From NCBI RefSeq assembly GCF_023156505.1, contig NZ_JALNMJ010000008.1:186001-250000 (forward strand): DNA of 64,000 bases, given 5' to 3'. Both the position numbers and the translations under genes were made by a program. This document shows positions 9,130 to 18,373 of this stretch, piece by piece. The notes beneath the pieces are model-generated. The model searched no databases, was not told the DNA's origin, and saw only the letters and a program-made list of their open reading frames with translations. The first letter of the stretch is position 1. Each line of letters opens with the position of its first letter. This DNA comes from Roseibium sediminicola. GTDB taxonomy: Bacteria; Pseudomonadota; Alphaproteobacteria; Rhizobiales; Stappiaceae.

Positions 9130-10650
9130 ATGGCGGCTGATTACGATCTTCTGATCATTGGTGGGGGCATCAACGGGACGGGTATTGCACGCGACGCGGT
9201 TGGCCGCGGTGCGACGGTCATGCTCGTGGAAATGGGCGATCTGGCGGGGGCGACGTCTTCGGCCTCGACCAAGCTCATTCATGGCGGATTGCGCTATCTG
9301 GAATATTACGAGTTCGACCTGGTCCGCAAGGCGCTGAAAGAGCGTGAAGTGCTGTGGCGGATGGCGCCTCACATCGCGTGGCCGCTGCGGTTTATCCTGC
9401 CGCATCACAAGGATCTGCGGCCGGCCTGGCTGCTGCGTCTCGGCCTGTTCCTTTATGACCATCTGGGCGGTCGCAAATTGCTGCCGGCAACGAAAACCGT
9501 GCGTCTTGACCAGGCGCCGTTTTCGCAAGGGCTGAAGCAGCTGTTTCACAAGGGGTTCGAGTATTCCGACTGCTGGGTCGACGATGCCCGCCTGGTCGTG
9601 CTCAATGCGCGCGACGCCGCTGACCGCGGCGCCGACATCAAGACCCGGACCAAATGTGTCAGCGCGCGACGGGACGGCGAGCACTGGACCGCTGTTCTCA
9701 GGAACCTTTCAACGGGCGAAGAAAGCACAGTTACCGCAAAGGCGATCGTCAACGCCGCCGGTCCCTGGGTCGCCGACATGCTGACCGGCGTGGTCGGTTC
9801 CAACAACACCTCCAGGATCCGCCTGGTCAAGGGCAGCCATATCATCGTGCCGCGCCTGTTCGAACATGACCGCTGTTTCATTTTCCAGAATGGCGACGGC
9901 CGCATTGTCTTCGCGATCCCCTACGAGACCGATTTCACGCTGGTGGGCACCACGGACGTCGATTTCACCGACGACCTCGGCAAGGTGGAAATCTCCAAGG
10001 ACGAGATCGATTACCTCTGCAAGGCGGTCAGCGAATATCTGGAAAAGCCGGTGACGCCGGCCGATGTGGTGCATACCTATTCCGGCGTGCGTCCGCTCTA
10101 TGACGACGGCGCCAAGGACGCCAAGGCCGCGACCCGGGATTATGTTCTGGAGCTGGACGGAGGCGCGGAGACACCCGCCGTCCTGTCGGTTTTCGGCGGC
10201 AAGATCACCACCTATCGCAAGCTCGCCGAGCAGGTGCTGGCCAAGCTGGAGCCGTTCCTGCCGTTCAAGCGGGGCGTATGGACCGCCTATGCGCCTTTGC
10301 CTGGCGGCGATTTCAAGGTGACCGGCTTCGATGAGCAGGTCGCAGCTCTGCAGAAAGACTATCCTTTCCTGCCTGCTGTTTTCGCCACACGCCTGACGCG
10401 GCTTTACGGAACCGATGCCCGGTTCATTCTTGGGGAAGCCGCCAGCCTGGACGATCTCGGCAAATGCTTCGGCTACAATCTTTATGAAGCAGAAGTGAAA
10501 TGGCTGATCAGCCGGGAATGGGCGCGCTCGGCCGCCGATGTGCTGTGGCGGCGGACCAAGCTGGGCCTGCGGCTCAGCCGCGAGGAGGCGGCGGACCTGG
10601 AGACGTATATGACCGGCTATCTTGCGGAGCAGACCGGCGCTGCGGCATAG
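9130..10650 (+). CDS. glpD: Aerobic glycerol-3-phosphate dehydrogenase
   Basis: A 506-residue membrane-associated flavoprotein that oxidises sn-glycerol 3-phosphate to dihydroxyacetone phosphate and passes electrons to ubiquinone. The FAD-binding dinucleotide fold is at the N terminus (DLLIIGGGINGTGIARDA), followed by SSASTKLIHGGLRYLEYYEF and, later, FGGKITTYRKLAEQ, both diagnostic for GlpD. The start at 9130 is set by GGAG seven bases upstream and by the conserved MAADYDLL beginning. glpK follows 79 bases downstream, so the pair converts glycerol to dihydroxyacetone phosphate. No glycerol regulator or facilitator is in the window. Confidence 0.95.
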   Translation: MAADYDLLIIGGGINGTGIARDAVGRGATVMLVEMGDLAGATSSASTKLIHGGLRYLEYYEFDLVRKALKEREVLWRMAPHIAWPLRFILPHHKDLRPAWLLRLGLFLYDHLGGRKLLPATKTVRLDQAPFSQGLKQLFHKGFEYSDCWVDDARLVVLNARDAADRGADIKTRTKCVSARRDGEHWTAVLRNLSTGEESTVTAKAIVNAAGPWVADMLTGVVGSNNTSRIRLVKGSHIIVPRLFEHDRCFIFQNGDGRIVFAIPYETDFTLVGTTDVDFTDDLGKVEISKDEIDYLCKAVSEYLEKPVTPADVVHTYSGVRPLYDDGAKDAKAATRDYVLELDGGAETPAVLSVFGGKITTYRKLAEQVLAKLEPFLPFKRGVWTAYAPLPGGDFKVTGFDEQVAALQKDYPFLPAVFATRLTRLYGTDARFILGEAASLDDLGKCFGYNLYEAEVKWLISREWARSAADVLWRRTKLGLRLSREEAADLETYMTGYLAEQTGAAA

Positions 10651-10729
10651 TTTTTAGTAACGGGACCACGAGACCTGCCGGCATCGCCGGCAGTTTCCAT
10701 GACAAGACAAGAAAAACGGGAGGTGCGCC

Positions 10730-12223
10730 ATGTCCGGAGGGGTATTGGCGATTGACCAGGGCACGACATCCAGCCGGGCGATCGTGTTTGGGGAAGATTT
10801 TCAGCCCATCAGTGTGGGGCAGCAGGAATTTCCGCAGCATTTTCCGAAATCGGGCTGGGTGGAGCATTCACCGTCCGACATCTGGACCAGCACGCTGGCC
10901 GTGTGCCGCGAGGCGCTGGCAAAGGCACCTGACGGTGGCGCGAGTGTCGCTGCCATCGGCATTACCAACCAGCGTGAAACCACTCTGGTCTGGGACCGGT
11001 CGACCGGGGAACCTGTCTATGAAGCCATTGTCTGGCAGGATCGGCGCACGTCGGAGACCTGCGCGAAGCTGCGCGCCGACGGCCTGGAAGCGGCTTTCAC
11101 TGCCAAGACCGGTCTTCTGCTCGACCCCTATTTTTCCGGCACAAAGATTGCCTGGATTCTGGACAATGTCGACGGGGTGAGGGCGCGCGCCGAACGCGGC
11201 GAGCTGGCTTTCGGCACGGTCGACACCTGGTTGATCTGGCATCTGACGGGCGGCAAGGTTCATGCGACAGACGCCACCAACGCCTCCCGGACGCTGATCT
11301 ACAACATTCACGACAATGCGTGGGATGAAGAGCTCTGCCGGCACCTGAACATTCCGCTGAGTCTGTTGCCGGAGGTCAAGGACAGCGCCGATGACTTCGG
11401 CGAGACGGATGTGGGGCTGTTCGGCCGGGCGATCCCAATCCTGGGCGTCGCCGGCGACCAGCAGGCGGCGACCGTCGGTCAGGCCTGTTTCCAGCCTGGC
11501 ATGGTCAAGTCCACCTACGGTACCGGCTGTTTCGCCCTGATGAACACTGGCAAGGCGCCTGTCGCTTCAAGCAACCGCATGCTGACCACCATTGCCTACA
11601 GGCTCGGCGGCCAGACCACTTATGCGCTGGAAGGTTCGATCTTCGTGGCCGGGGCGGCGGTGCAGTGGCTGCGCGACGGGCTCGGCCTGATCGAGTCTGC
11701 GGGCGAATCTCAGTCGCTTGCCGAACAGGCCGATCCGAATCAGGACGTCTATCTGGTGCCGGCCTTTGTCGGCCTTGGGGCACCCTATTGGGATGCGGAT
11801 GCGCGCGGTGCCCTTTTCGGCCTGACCCGGAATACCGGCCCGAAGGAAATCGCCCGGGCGGTGCTGCAAAGCGTCGGCTTCCAGACCAGCGACCTGATTA
11901 AGGCCATGCATGCCGACTGGCCGGAGGCCGGGCATCCGGTGCTGCGCGTCGATGGCGGCATGACCGCGTCCGACTGGACCATGCAGTTTCTGGCCGACAT
12001 TCTGGGCGCGCCGGTCGATCGGCCGACCGTCGCGGAAACGACGGCGCTCGGTGCCGCCTGGCTTGCCGGTTACAGGGCCGGCATCTGGCCCGGGCCGGAC
12101 GCGTTCTCGTCCCAATGGAAACTGGAAAAGCGCTTCGAACCGCGCTTACAAGAAAGTGAACGCTCCCGCTTGCTGGCCGGGTGGCAGGATGCCGTCAAAC
12201 GAACCCGCACCACGCAGGATTGA
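10730..12223 (+). CDS. glpK: Glycerol kinase
   Basis: A 497-residue FGGY-family kinase that phosphorylates glycerol to sn-glycerol 3-phosphate with ATP. The N terminus carries [13 protein letters not shown], and FGGY motifs are seen at [14 protein letters not shown] and [19 protein letters not shown]. The active-site segments WQDRRT and [11 protein letters not shown] are intact. GGGAGGTG is well placed before the ATG. It lies downstream of glpD and ends at a clear terminator, making a two-gene operon. Confidence 0.96.
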   Translation: MSGGVLAIDQGTTSSRAIVFGEDFQPISVGQQEFPQHFPKSGWVEHSPSDIWTSTLAVCREALAKAPDGGASVAAIGITNQRETTLVWDRSTGEPVYEAIVWQDRRTSETCAKLRADGLEAAFTAKTGLLLDPYFSGTKIAWILDNVDGVRARAERGELAFGTVDTWLIWHLTGGKVHATDATNASRTLIYNIHDNAWDEELCRHLNIPLSLLPEVKDSADDFGETDVGLFGRAIPILGVAGDQQAATVGQACFQPGMVKSTYGTGCFALMNTGKAPVASSNRMLTTIAYRLGGQTTYALEGSIFVAGAAVQWLRDGLGLIESAGESQSLAEQADPNQDVYLVPAFVGLGAPYWDADARGALFGLTRNTGPKEIARAVLQSVGFQTSDLIKAMHADWPEAGHPVLRVDGGMTASDWTMQFLADILGAPVDRPTVAETTALGAAWLAGYRAGIWPGPDAFSSQWKLEKRFEPRLQESERSRLLAGWQDAVKRTRTTQD

Positions 12224-12231
12224 ATATTGAC

Positions 12232-12261
12232 AAGGCTCTCGTATTTGCGAGAGCCTTTTGT
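12232..12261 (+). terminator. Rho-independent terminator after glpK
   Basis: AAGGCTCTCG (12232-12241) pairs perfectly with 12248-12257 and is followed by a T-rich tract. Confidence 0.9.
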
Positions 12262-12404
12262 TTTCAGGTGGTTAGAGAAAGCTTGGAAATTGCTGCCGTT
12301 GCGGTATTTGTTTCCAGAAATTAAACCGCATTGCGTTAAAAATTTACGGCAGCATCTCTTACCTAGCAAAAATATTTCAAAACCAGCCCAAAATTAGAAA
12401 TATG

Positions 12405-12426
12405 TTGGCAGTTGATTTTCTGCCAA
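12405..12426. promoter_or_regulatory. Inverted repeat in the dpp leader
   Basis: TTGGCAG (12405-12411) and CTGCCAA (12420-12426) flank an 8-base AT-rich spacer, about 95 bases before the peptide-binding protein start. It may be an operator or a leader hairpin. The remaining AT-rich sequence between 12262 and 12520 shows no gene. Confidence 0.35.
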
Positions 12427-12520
12427 AAAAACGCCTTAGTTTGCGCTGGCTTGGGCTCAACTCCTTTGCACGATCCAACGATGCAAAGCCCTGGCTCTTC
12501 ATCAAGGGGAGAACAGTTTG

Positions 12521-14125
12521 ATGAATTTCCAAAAAACCTTGAAGGCAACCCTTCTTGGCGCCAGCCTTGCTGTGATTGCAGCAACCGGCGCTTCTGCAAA
12601 AACCCTGGTTTATTGCTCCGAGGGCTCGCCTGAAGGCTTCGACACCGCACTCTACACCGCCGGCACCACGTTTGATGCTTCCTCCAAGCCGCTCTACAAC
12701 CGGCTTGTCGAGTTCAAGCGCGGCACCACTGAAGTGCTTCCGGGCCTGGCCGAAAGCTGGGAAGTTTCCGAAGACGGCCTGGAATACACTTTCAACCTGC
12801 GCAAGGGCGTGAAGTTCCACACCACGGACTTCTTCACTCCGACCCGCGACTTCAATGCCGACGACGTTGTCTTTTCCTTCGATCGCCAGCTGAAGAAAGA
12901 CCATGCGTGGCACGAGTATACCCCGGGCACCGCTTGGGAATACTTCAACGGCATGTCCATGCCGGACCTGATCAAGGAAATCGTCAAGGTCGACGATTAC
13001 ACGGTCAAGTTCGTGCTGAACCGCCCGGAAGCTCCGATGATCGCCAACCTGGCGATGGACTTCGCGTCCGTGCTGTCCGCTGAATATGCCGCTCAGCTCG
13101 AAGCTGCCGGCACCAAGGAACAGCTGAACCAGCAGCCGGTCGGCACCGGTCCGTTCAAGTTCGTCGGTTATCAGAAAGACGCCGTGATCCGTTATGGCGC
13201 CCATGCCGACTACTGGAACGGCAAGGAAGCCATCGACAACCTGATCTTCGCGATCACCCCGGACGCAGCTGTCCGCCTGCAGAAGCTGAAAGCCGGCGAA
13301 TGTCATGTCATGCCGTACCCGGCACCGGCCGACATCGCGGACATCAAGGCTGACAGCAACCTGACGCTCCTTGAGCAGCAGGGTCTGAACGTCGGTTACC
13401 TCGCCTACAACACCAAAGTGGCTCCATTCGACAAGAAGGAAGTCCGCAAGGCGCTGAACCACGCGATCAACAAGCAGGCTATCCTTGACGCCGTGTTCCA
13501 GGGCTCCGGCCAGGCTGCCAAGAACCCGATCCCGCCGACCATGTGGTCCTATAACGACGCGATCGAGGACGACGACTACAACCCGGAACTGGCCAAGGAA
13601 ATGCTCGCCGCTGCCGGCGTGTCCGACCTGTCCATGAAGGTCTGGGCGATGCCGGTGCAGCGTCCGTACAACCCGAATGCCCGCCGCATGGCGGAAGTCA
13701 TTCAGGCCGACTTTGCCGAGGTTGGTGTCAATGTCGAGATCGTTTCCTACGAGTGGGGTGAATACCTCTCCCGTTCGAAGGATGTCGATCGTGACGGTGC
13801 CGTGCTGCTGGGCTGGACCGGCGACAACGGCGACCCGGACAACTTCCTGGCCGTTCTGCTCGGTTGTGATGGCGTCGGCGGTTCCAACCGCGCGCAGTGG
13901 TGCAACGACGACTTCCAGGCTCTGATCGAGAAGGCCAAAGCCGTGACCGACAAGGCAGAGCGCACCAAGCTCTACGAGGAGGCGCAGGTCGTCTTCAAGG
14001 AAGAAGCTCCGTGGGCAACCATCGCTCACTCCGTCGTCTTCATGCCGATGTCCTCCAAGGTCACCGGCTACGTCATGGACCCGCTCGGCGGTCACTGGTT
14101 TGACGGCGTGGACATTGCGGAGTAA
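12521..14125 (+). CDS. dppA: Periplasmic dipeptide/oligopeptide-binding protein
   Basis: A 534-residue class C solute-binding protein (SBP_bac_5). It has a Sec signal peptide (MNFQKTLKATLLGASLAVIA, cut after ASA), then KTLVYCSEGSPEGFDTALYT, the typical DppA N terminus, and DVVFSFDRQL. It captures peptides, or possibly haem or related ligands, for the permease-ATPase genes that follow. The ATG at 12521 is preceded by AAGGGGAGAA. Codon use here is unusually uniform (CTG, ATC, AAG), as expected for a highly expressed binding protein. A large hairpin follows the stop. Confidence 0.93.
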   Translation: MNFQKTLKATLLGASLAVIAATGASAKTLVYCSEGSPEGFDTALYTAGTTFDASSKPLYNRLVEFKRGTTEVLPGLAESWEVSEDGLEYTFNLRKGVKFHTTDFFTPTRDFNADDVVFSFDRQLKKDHAWHEYTPGTAWEYFNGMSMPDLIKEIVKVDDYTVKFVLNRPEAPMIANLAMDFASVLSAEYAAQLEAAGTKEQLNQQPVGTGPFKFVGYQKDAVIRYGAHADYWNGKEAIDNLIFAITPDAAVRLQKLKAGECHVMPYPAPADIADIKADSNLTLLEQQGLNVGYLAYNTKVAPFDKKEVRKALNHAINKQAILDAVFQGSGQAAKNPIPPTMWSYNDAIEDDDYNPELAKEMLAAAGVSDLSMKVWAMPVQRPYNPNARRMAEVIQADFAEVGVNVEIVSYEWGEYLSRSKDVDRDGAVLLGWTGDNGDPDNFLAVLLGCDGVGGSNRAQWCNDDFQALIEKAKAVTDKAERTKLYEEAQVVFKEEAPWATIAHSVVFMPMSSKVTGYVMDPLGGHWFDGVDIAE

Positions 14126-14136
14126 TTCCGCCTAAC

Positions 14137-14173
14137 TTGAAGGAGGCGCTGGCAGCGATGCCGGCGCCTTCAA
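14137..14173 (+). terminator. Intercistronic hairpin between dppA and dppB
   Basis: TTGAAGG at 14137-14143 pairs with CCTTCAA at 14167-14173, with a further GC-rich inner stem. There is no T tract, so it more likely stabilises the abundant dppA message or lowers downstream expression than stops transcription fully. Confidence 0.55.
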
Positions 14174-14244
14174 CCATTCAGACCGGTGGATGCTCTTGCG
14201 TTTGAGTGACGGTATCCACTGGTTCTTCGTATCTGGAACCTGAC

Positions 14245-15252
14245 ATGCTCCGTTTCCTTCTAGGCCGTCTGGGCCTGTTGATACCGACATTCATCGGCGT
14301 CACTCTCGTTGCTTTCTCCTTCATCCGATTGCTGCCCGGTGACCCGCTCGACCTGCTCGCAGGCGAACGCGGCATCTCCGATGAGCGCAAGGCCGAACTG
14401 ATGGCGCAGATGGGCTTCGACAAGCCTCTGTGGCAGCAGTATATCGACTATGTTCTCGGCGTCTTTCAGGGCGATCTCGGTACATCCTTTGCCTCGAAGA
14501 AGCCCGTTCTCGACGAGTTCATGACGCTGTTTCCGGCAACCGCCGAGCTGGCGCTGTGCGCCATCATCCTGGCGGTCTGCATCGGTATTCCGGCGGGCAT
14601 CTTCGCCGCGGTGAAGCGCGGCTCTGTCGCTGACCAGGCGATCATGGGCACCGCGCTGGTAGGATATTCGATGCCGATCTTCTGGTGGGGCCTGCTGCTG
14701 ATCATCCTGTTCTCAGGCATCCTGCAATGGACTCCGGTCTCGGGGCGCATCTCGCTGATGTATTTCTTTCCCTCCGTGACCGGCTTCATGCTGATCGACA
14801 GTCTGCTCTCCGGGGAAAAGGGCGCCTTCGCATCCGCGGTCAGTCACCTGGTATTGCCGTCGATCGTGCTGGCGACGATTCCCCTCGCGGTGATTGCCCG
14901 CCAGACCCGGTCGGCCATGCTGGAAGTTCTCGGTGAGGACTACGTGCGCACGGCACGGGCCAAGGGCCTGCCGCCGCGCTCGGTGATTGGCCTGCATGCC
15001 TTGCGCAACGCCCTGATACCGGTGATCACCACCATCGGTCTGCAGGTCGGAGTGCTGCTTGCCGGTGCGATTCTGACCGAAACCATCTTTTCGTGGCCAG
15101 GCATCGGCAAATGGCTCGTCGACAGCATCTCCCGTCGCGACTATTTCGTGGTTCAGGGGGGGCTTTTGATGATTGCCGGGATCATCATGCTGGTCAATCT
15201 GATCGTGGACGTGCTTTACGGCCTGATCAATCCGCGCATCCGCCACAATTGA
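14245..15252 (+). CDS. dppB: Peptide ABC transporter permease DppB
   Basis: A 335-residue inner-membrane permease with six predicted helices. It starts MLRFLLGRLGLLIPTFIGVT, standard for DppB/OppB, and carries the ATPase-docking EAA loop near DYVRTARAKGLPPRSVIGLHALRN. The start at 14245 matches the family N terminus; an in-frame upstream codon at 14206 would add a polar extension and is rejected. It is followed by dppC after 16 bases. Confidence 0.94.
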   Translation: MLRFLLGRLGLLIPTFIGVTLVAFSFIRLLPGDPLDLLAGERGISDERKAELMAQMGFDKPLWQQYIDYVLGVFQGDLGTSFASKKPVLDEFMTLFPATAELALCAIILAVCIGIPAGIFAAVKRGSVADQAIMGTALVGYSMPIFWWGLLLIILFSGILQWTPVSGRISLMYFFPSVTGFMLIDSLLSGEKGAFASAVSHLVLPSIVLATIPLAVIARQTRSAMLEVLGEDYVRTARAKGLPPRSVIGLHALRNALIPVITTIGLQVGVLLAGAILTETIFSWPGIGKWLVDSISRRDYFVVQGGLLMIAGIIMLVNLIVDVLYGLINPRIRHN

Positions 15253-15268
15253 GCCGAGGGTATAAGAC

Positions 15269-16198
15269 ATGACAAATACCTCCCCGGCCACCAAGGCCGA
15301 TACCGCCAAGCTCGAAGAGGAAAGCCGCAACGCCACCAAGGCGCGGCTGATCGAGTTCTGGTACTATTTCTCGCAGAACAAGGGAGCCGTTCTCGGCCTC
15401 GTCATCTTCGTGCTGCTGGTGCTGATGGCGGTGTTTGCGCCCCTGATCGCGCCGCATGATCCCGACGTCCAGTATCGCGATAGTTTCCTGGTGCCGCCGG
15501 TCTGGCAGGATGGCGGCAAGGCCGCGTTCCTTCTGGGCACCGACGCGGTTGGACGCGATATCCTTTCCCGCCTGATCTTTGGGGCGCGGTTTTCGCTGTT
15601 CATCGGTGTCGTCGTTGTCTCCATCGCCCTGGTGGGCGGCATCGTGCTCGGCCTGGTTGCCGGGTACACGCGCGGTGCGGTCGATACGTTCATCATGCGC
15701 GTGATGGACATCATCCTGGCCTTCCCGTCATTGCTGCTCGCCCTGGTGCTGGTGGCTATTCTCGGGCCCGGCCTGATCAACGCAATGATCGCGATCGCCA
15801 TCGTCCTGCAACCGCATTTCGTGCGCCTGACCCGTGCGGCAGTTCTGTCGGAGCGGTCGCGCGACTACGTGGTCGCGGCCAAGGTGGCCGGTGCCGGCCA
15901 CATGCGGCTGATGTTCAAGACCATCCTGCCGAACTGCCTGGCACCGCTGATCGTGCAGGCGACGCTGTCCTTCTCCAACGCCATCCTGGACGCGGCCGCC
16001 CTTGGCTTTCTGGGTATGGGCGCGCAGCCGCCCACACCGGAATGGGGCACGATGCTCGCCGAGGCACGGGAATTCATCCTGCGCGCCTGGTGGGTGGTGA
16101 CCTTCCCGGGTTTCGCCATCCTGATCACCGTTCTGGCCATCAACCTGGTCGGTGACGGCCTGCGCGATGCGCTCGATCCCAAGCTGAAGAGGAGCTGA
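15269..16198 (+). CDS. dppC: Peptide ABC transporter permease DppC
   Basis: A 309-residue permease, the partner of DppB. A cytoplasmic N-terminal segment of about 35 residues precedes the first helix, followed by FLLGTDAVGRDILSRLIFGAR, a DppC/OppC hallmark. The EAA loop is at DYVVAAKVAGAGHMRLMFKTIL, and GFLGMGAQPPTPEWG is conserved. It sits between dppB and dppD with very short gaps, in one operon. Confidence 0.94.
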   Translation: MTNTSPATKADTAKLEEESRNATKARLIEFWYYFSQNKGAVLGLVIFVLLVLMAVFAPLIAPHDPDVQYRDSFLVPPVWQDGGKAAFLLGTDAVGRDILSRLIFGARFSLFIGVVVVSIALVGGIVLGLVAGYTRGAVDTFIMRVMDIILAFPSLLLALVLVAILGPGLINAMIAIAIVLQPHFVRLTRAAVLSERSRDYVVAAKVAGAGHMRLMFKTILPNCLAPLIVQATLSFSNAILDAAALGFLGMGAQPPTPEWGTMLAEAREFILRAWWVVTFPGFAILITVLAINLVGDGLRDALDPKLKRS

Positions 16199-16202
16199 GC
16201 CC

Positions 16203-17039
16203 ATGTCGCTTCTTGAAATCAGGAACCTGAAAGTCGAGTTCGACACCGCCAAAGGCCCTTTCAAGGCCCTGGACGGGGTCGACTACACGGTCGACGCGGG
16301 CGAAGTCCTGGCCATCGTAGGCGAGAGCGGGTCCGGCAAGTCCGTCGCCATGCTGGCGACCATGGGCCTTCTGCCGGACACCGCGACGATCACGGCGGAC
16401 AAGATGGATTTCGAGGGCCTTGACCTTCGCACCCTGTCCGCCAAGGCGCGGCGCAAGGTCATCGGCAAAGACATCTCGATGATCTTCCAGGAGCCGATCG
16501 CCAGCCTCAATCCGTGTTTCACCGTCGGCTTCCAGCTGGGCGAAACCTTGAAAGTGCACACGGATCTGAAGGGCAAGCAGATCAAGGACCGGATCGTCGA
16601 ACTGATGACATCCGTCGGCATTCCCGATCCGGGCGGACGTCTCAATGCCTTTCCGCACCAGATGTCGGGCGGCCAGTGCCAGCGTGTGATGATCGCCATG
16701 GCGATTGCCTGCGAGCCGAAACTCCTGATTGCCGACGAGCCGACCACCGCGCTCGACGTGACCATCCAGAAGCAGATCCTCGATCTGCTGGTCCAGTTGC
16801 AGCAGGACAGCGGCATGGGGCTGATCATGATCACCCACGACATGGGCGTTGTCGCCGAGACCGCCGACCGCGTGATCGTGCAGTACAAGGGCCGCAAGAT
16901 GGAGGAGGCCGGCGTGCTCGATCTGTTCGAGAACCCGCAGAACCCCTACACCAAGGCCCTGCTTTCGGCCCTGCCGGAAAATGCTACTGGCGACCGGCTG
17001 CCGACCGTCAGCGATTATGCCGAAGCGGGAGGATTTTAA
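16203..17039 (+). CDS. dppD: Peptide ABC transporter ATPase DppD
   Basis: A 278-residue ATP-binding subunit. The Walker A GESGSGKSV, signature MSGGQCQR, Walker B LLIADEPTTALD and H-loop THDMGVV are all intact, so it should hydrolyse ATP. It is about 50 residues shorter than well-known DppD/OppD proteins: the C-terminal oligopeptide-transporter extension is cut back after NPYTKALLSALP. The ATG lies four bases after the dppC stop and the stop codon abuts the dppF start, which indicates coupled translation. Confidence 0.93.
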   Translation: MSLLEIRNLKVEFDTAKGPFKALDGVDYTVDAGEVLAIVGESGSGKSVAMLATMGLLPDTATITADKMDFEGLDLRTLSAKARRKVIGKDISMIFQEPIASLNPCFTVGFQLGETLKVHTDLKGKQIKDRIVELMTSVGIPDPGGRLNAFPHQMSGGQCQRVMIAMAIACEPKLLIADEPTTALDVTIQKQILDLLVQLQQDSGMGLIMITHDMGVVAETADRVIVQYKGRKMEEAGVLDLFENPQNPYTKALLSALPENATGDRLPTVSDYAEAGGF

Positions 17040-17870
17040 ATGTCAGACGATGTGATCCTCAAGGTCCGCGATCTCTACCGGACCTATGACATCAAGGGTG
17101 GCATGTTCAAGAAGGCCTCCACCCTGACGGCCGTGAAGGGCGTCAACCTGGACGTGGAACGCGGCACCACACTGGCCGTGGTCGGCGAGAGTGGCTGCGG
17201 CAAGTCCACGCTCGCGCGCATGCTGACCATGATCGACGCTCAGACGTCGGGCTCGATCGAAATCGACGGCCTGTCGATGGATATCTCCAAGACCGGGATC
17301 TCGAAGGAAATGCGCCAGAAGGTGCAGATTGTCTTCCAGAATCCCTACGGCTCACTCAACCCGCGCCAGAAGATCGGACATGTGCTGGAAGAGCCGCTGC
17401 TGCTCAACACCGACATGCCGGCCGCGGAACGCCGCGACCTTGCCCTGCAGATGCTGGAGAAGGTGGGCCTGCAGCTGGAACATTACGGCCGCTATCCGCA
17501 CATGTTCTCCGGCGGCCAGCGCCAGCGCATCGCAATCGCCCGTGCGATCATGATGAAGCCGAAACTGCTGGTGCTGGACGAACCGGTCTCCGCGCTCGAT
17601 CTCTCCGTCCAGGCACAGATCCTGAACCTATTGGCCGACCTGCAGGAGGAGATGGGGCTCACTTATGTCTTCATCTCTCACGATCTGTCTGTGGTGCGTT
17701 ACATCGCCGACAAGGTGATGGTGATGTATTTCGGCGAAGTGGTGGAATACGGCACCCGGGACGAGGTCTTCGGAAACCCGAAGCACGATTATACCAAGAC
17801 TCTGTTTGCCGCGACGCCGCAGGCGGATGTGGAGAGCATCCGCAAGCGTCTGGCGGCGAAGGCCGCCTAA
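17040..17870 (+). CDS. dppF: Peptide ABC transporter ATPase DppF
   Basis: A 276-residue ATP-binding subunit that pairs with DppD. Walker A GESGCGKST, VFQNPYGSLNPRQ, signature FSGGQRQR, Walker B LLVLDEPVSALD and FISHDLSVV are all present. Like its partner it lacks most of the usual C-terminal extension. It starts at the base after the dppD stop. A terminator at 17898-17932 closes the five-gene operon. Confidence 0.93.
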   Translation: MSDDVILKVRDLYRTYDIKGGMFKKASTLTAVKGVNLDVERGTTLAVVGESGCGKSTLARMLTMIDAQTSGSIEIDGLSMDISKTGISKEMRQKVQIVFQNPYGSLNPRQKIGHVLEEPLLLNTDMPAAERRDLALQMLEKVGLQLEHYGRYPHMFSGGQRQRIAIARAIMMKPKLLVLDEPVSALDLSVQAQILNLLADLQEEMGLTYVFISHDLSVVRYIADKVMVMYFGEVVEYGTRDEVFGNPKHDYTKTLFAATPQADVESIRKRLAAKAA

Positions 17871-17897
17871 GCCGTTTCGGAAAGCTCTGCTTGAAGC

Positions 17898-17932
17898 AAA
17901 GGCCCTGTTCCCCTGGAGCAGGGCCTTTCTTT
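17898..17932 (+). terminator. Rho-independent terminator of the dpp operon
   Basis: AAAGGCCCTG at 17898-17907 pairs perfectly with 17919-17928 and is followed by CTTTT. Confidence 0.9.
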
Positions 17933-17955
17933 TGGGTGAAAGTTCAGGGGCGGGG

Positions 17956-17990
17956 TTGTATTATTCGTTATTTCGAGTATTCTCGAATTA
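17956..17990 (+). promoter_or_regulatory. arsR promoter and ArsR operator
   Basis: A possible promoter has TTGTAT (17956) and TATTCT (17978) with a 16-base spacer. It would start RNA at about 17990, which is the A of the arsR ATG. A perfect inverted repeat, TTCGAG-TATT-CTCGAA (17972-17987), covers the -10 element, the usual place for ArsR to block RNA polymerase. No ribosome-binding site fits between operator and ATG. Confidence 0.6.
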
Positions 17991-18343
17991 TGGAAAAAGA
18001 AGATGCCCTGAACGCCTTGGCAGCCCTTGGTCAGGAAACCCGCCTCGACGTCTTTCGCCTGCTGGTGAAAGCCGGAAAAGAAGGCATGACCGCGGGCGCC
18101 ATCTCGGATGCGCTTGAGGTGCGTCCGAATACCCTGTCGACCCATCTGGGCGCTCTGTCCCGCTCCGGCCTTGTGCATGCCGAACGGGACGGGCGCTCGA
18201 TCTGTTACCGCGCGGACCTGCAGACGATGCAGGTTCTCGTGACCTATTTGCTGCAAGACTGCTGCGGCGGCAATCCGGAGCTGTGCGCTCCGATCGCCAG
18301 CATCGCGGCAGGCAAAATCTGCGACACGGAAGGATCGTGCTGA
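17990..18343 (+). CDS. arsR: Arsenite-responsive ArsR-family repressor
   Basis: A 117-residue winged-helix repressor of the ArsR/SmtB family. The recognition helix region reads EVRPNTLSTHLGALSRSGLV. The metalloid site is not the classical alpha-3 CxC type. Instead, cysteines cluster at the C terminus (C91, C92, C99, and C111, C117), like the Acidithiobacillus-type ArsR, which binds As(III) through three such cysteines. The ATG lies two bases after a palindromic operator and has no Shine-Dalgarno sequence, so the message may be leaderless. It heads arsR-arsC-aqpS. Confidence 0.9.
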   Translation: MEKEDALNALAALGQETRLDVFRLLVKAGKEGMTAGAISDALEVRPNTLSTHLGALSRSGLVHAERDGRSICYRADLQTMQVLVTYLLQDCCGGNPELCAPIASIAAGKICDTEGSC

Positions 18344-18373
18344 CGGCGCGATCGATGGTGGGGCTCAATTCAC

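Noticed and set aside
12377..14095. A 572-codon open frame opposite dppA
   Set aside because: It is created by the strongly biased codon use of dppA; its sequence has no recognisable domain.
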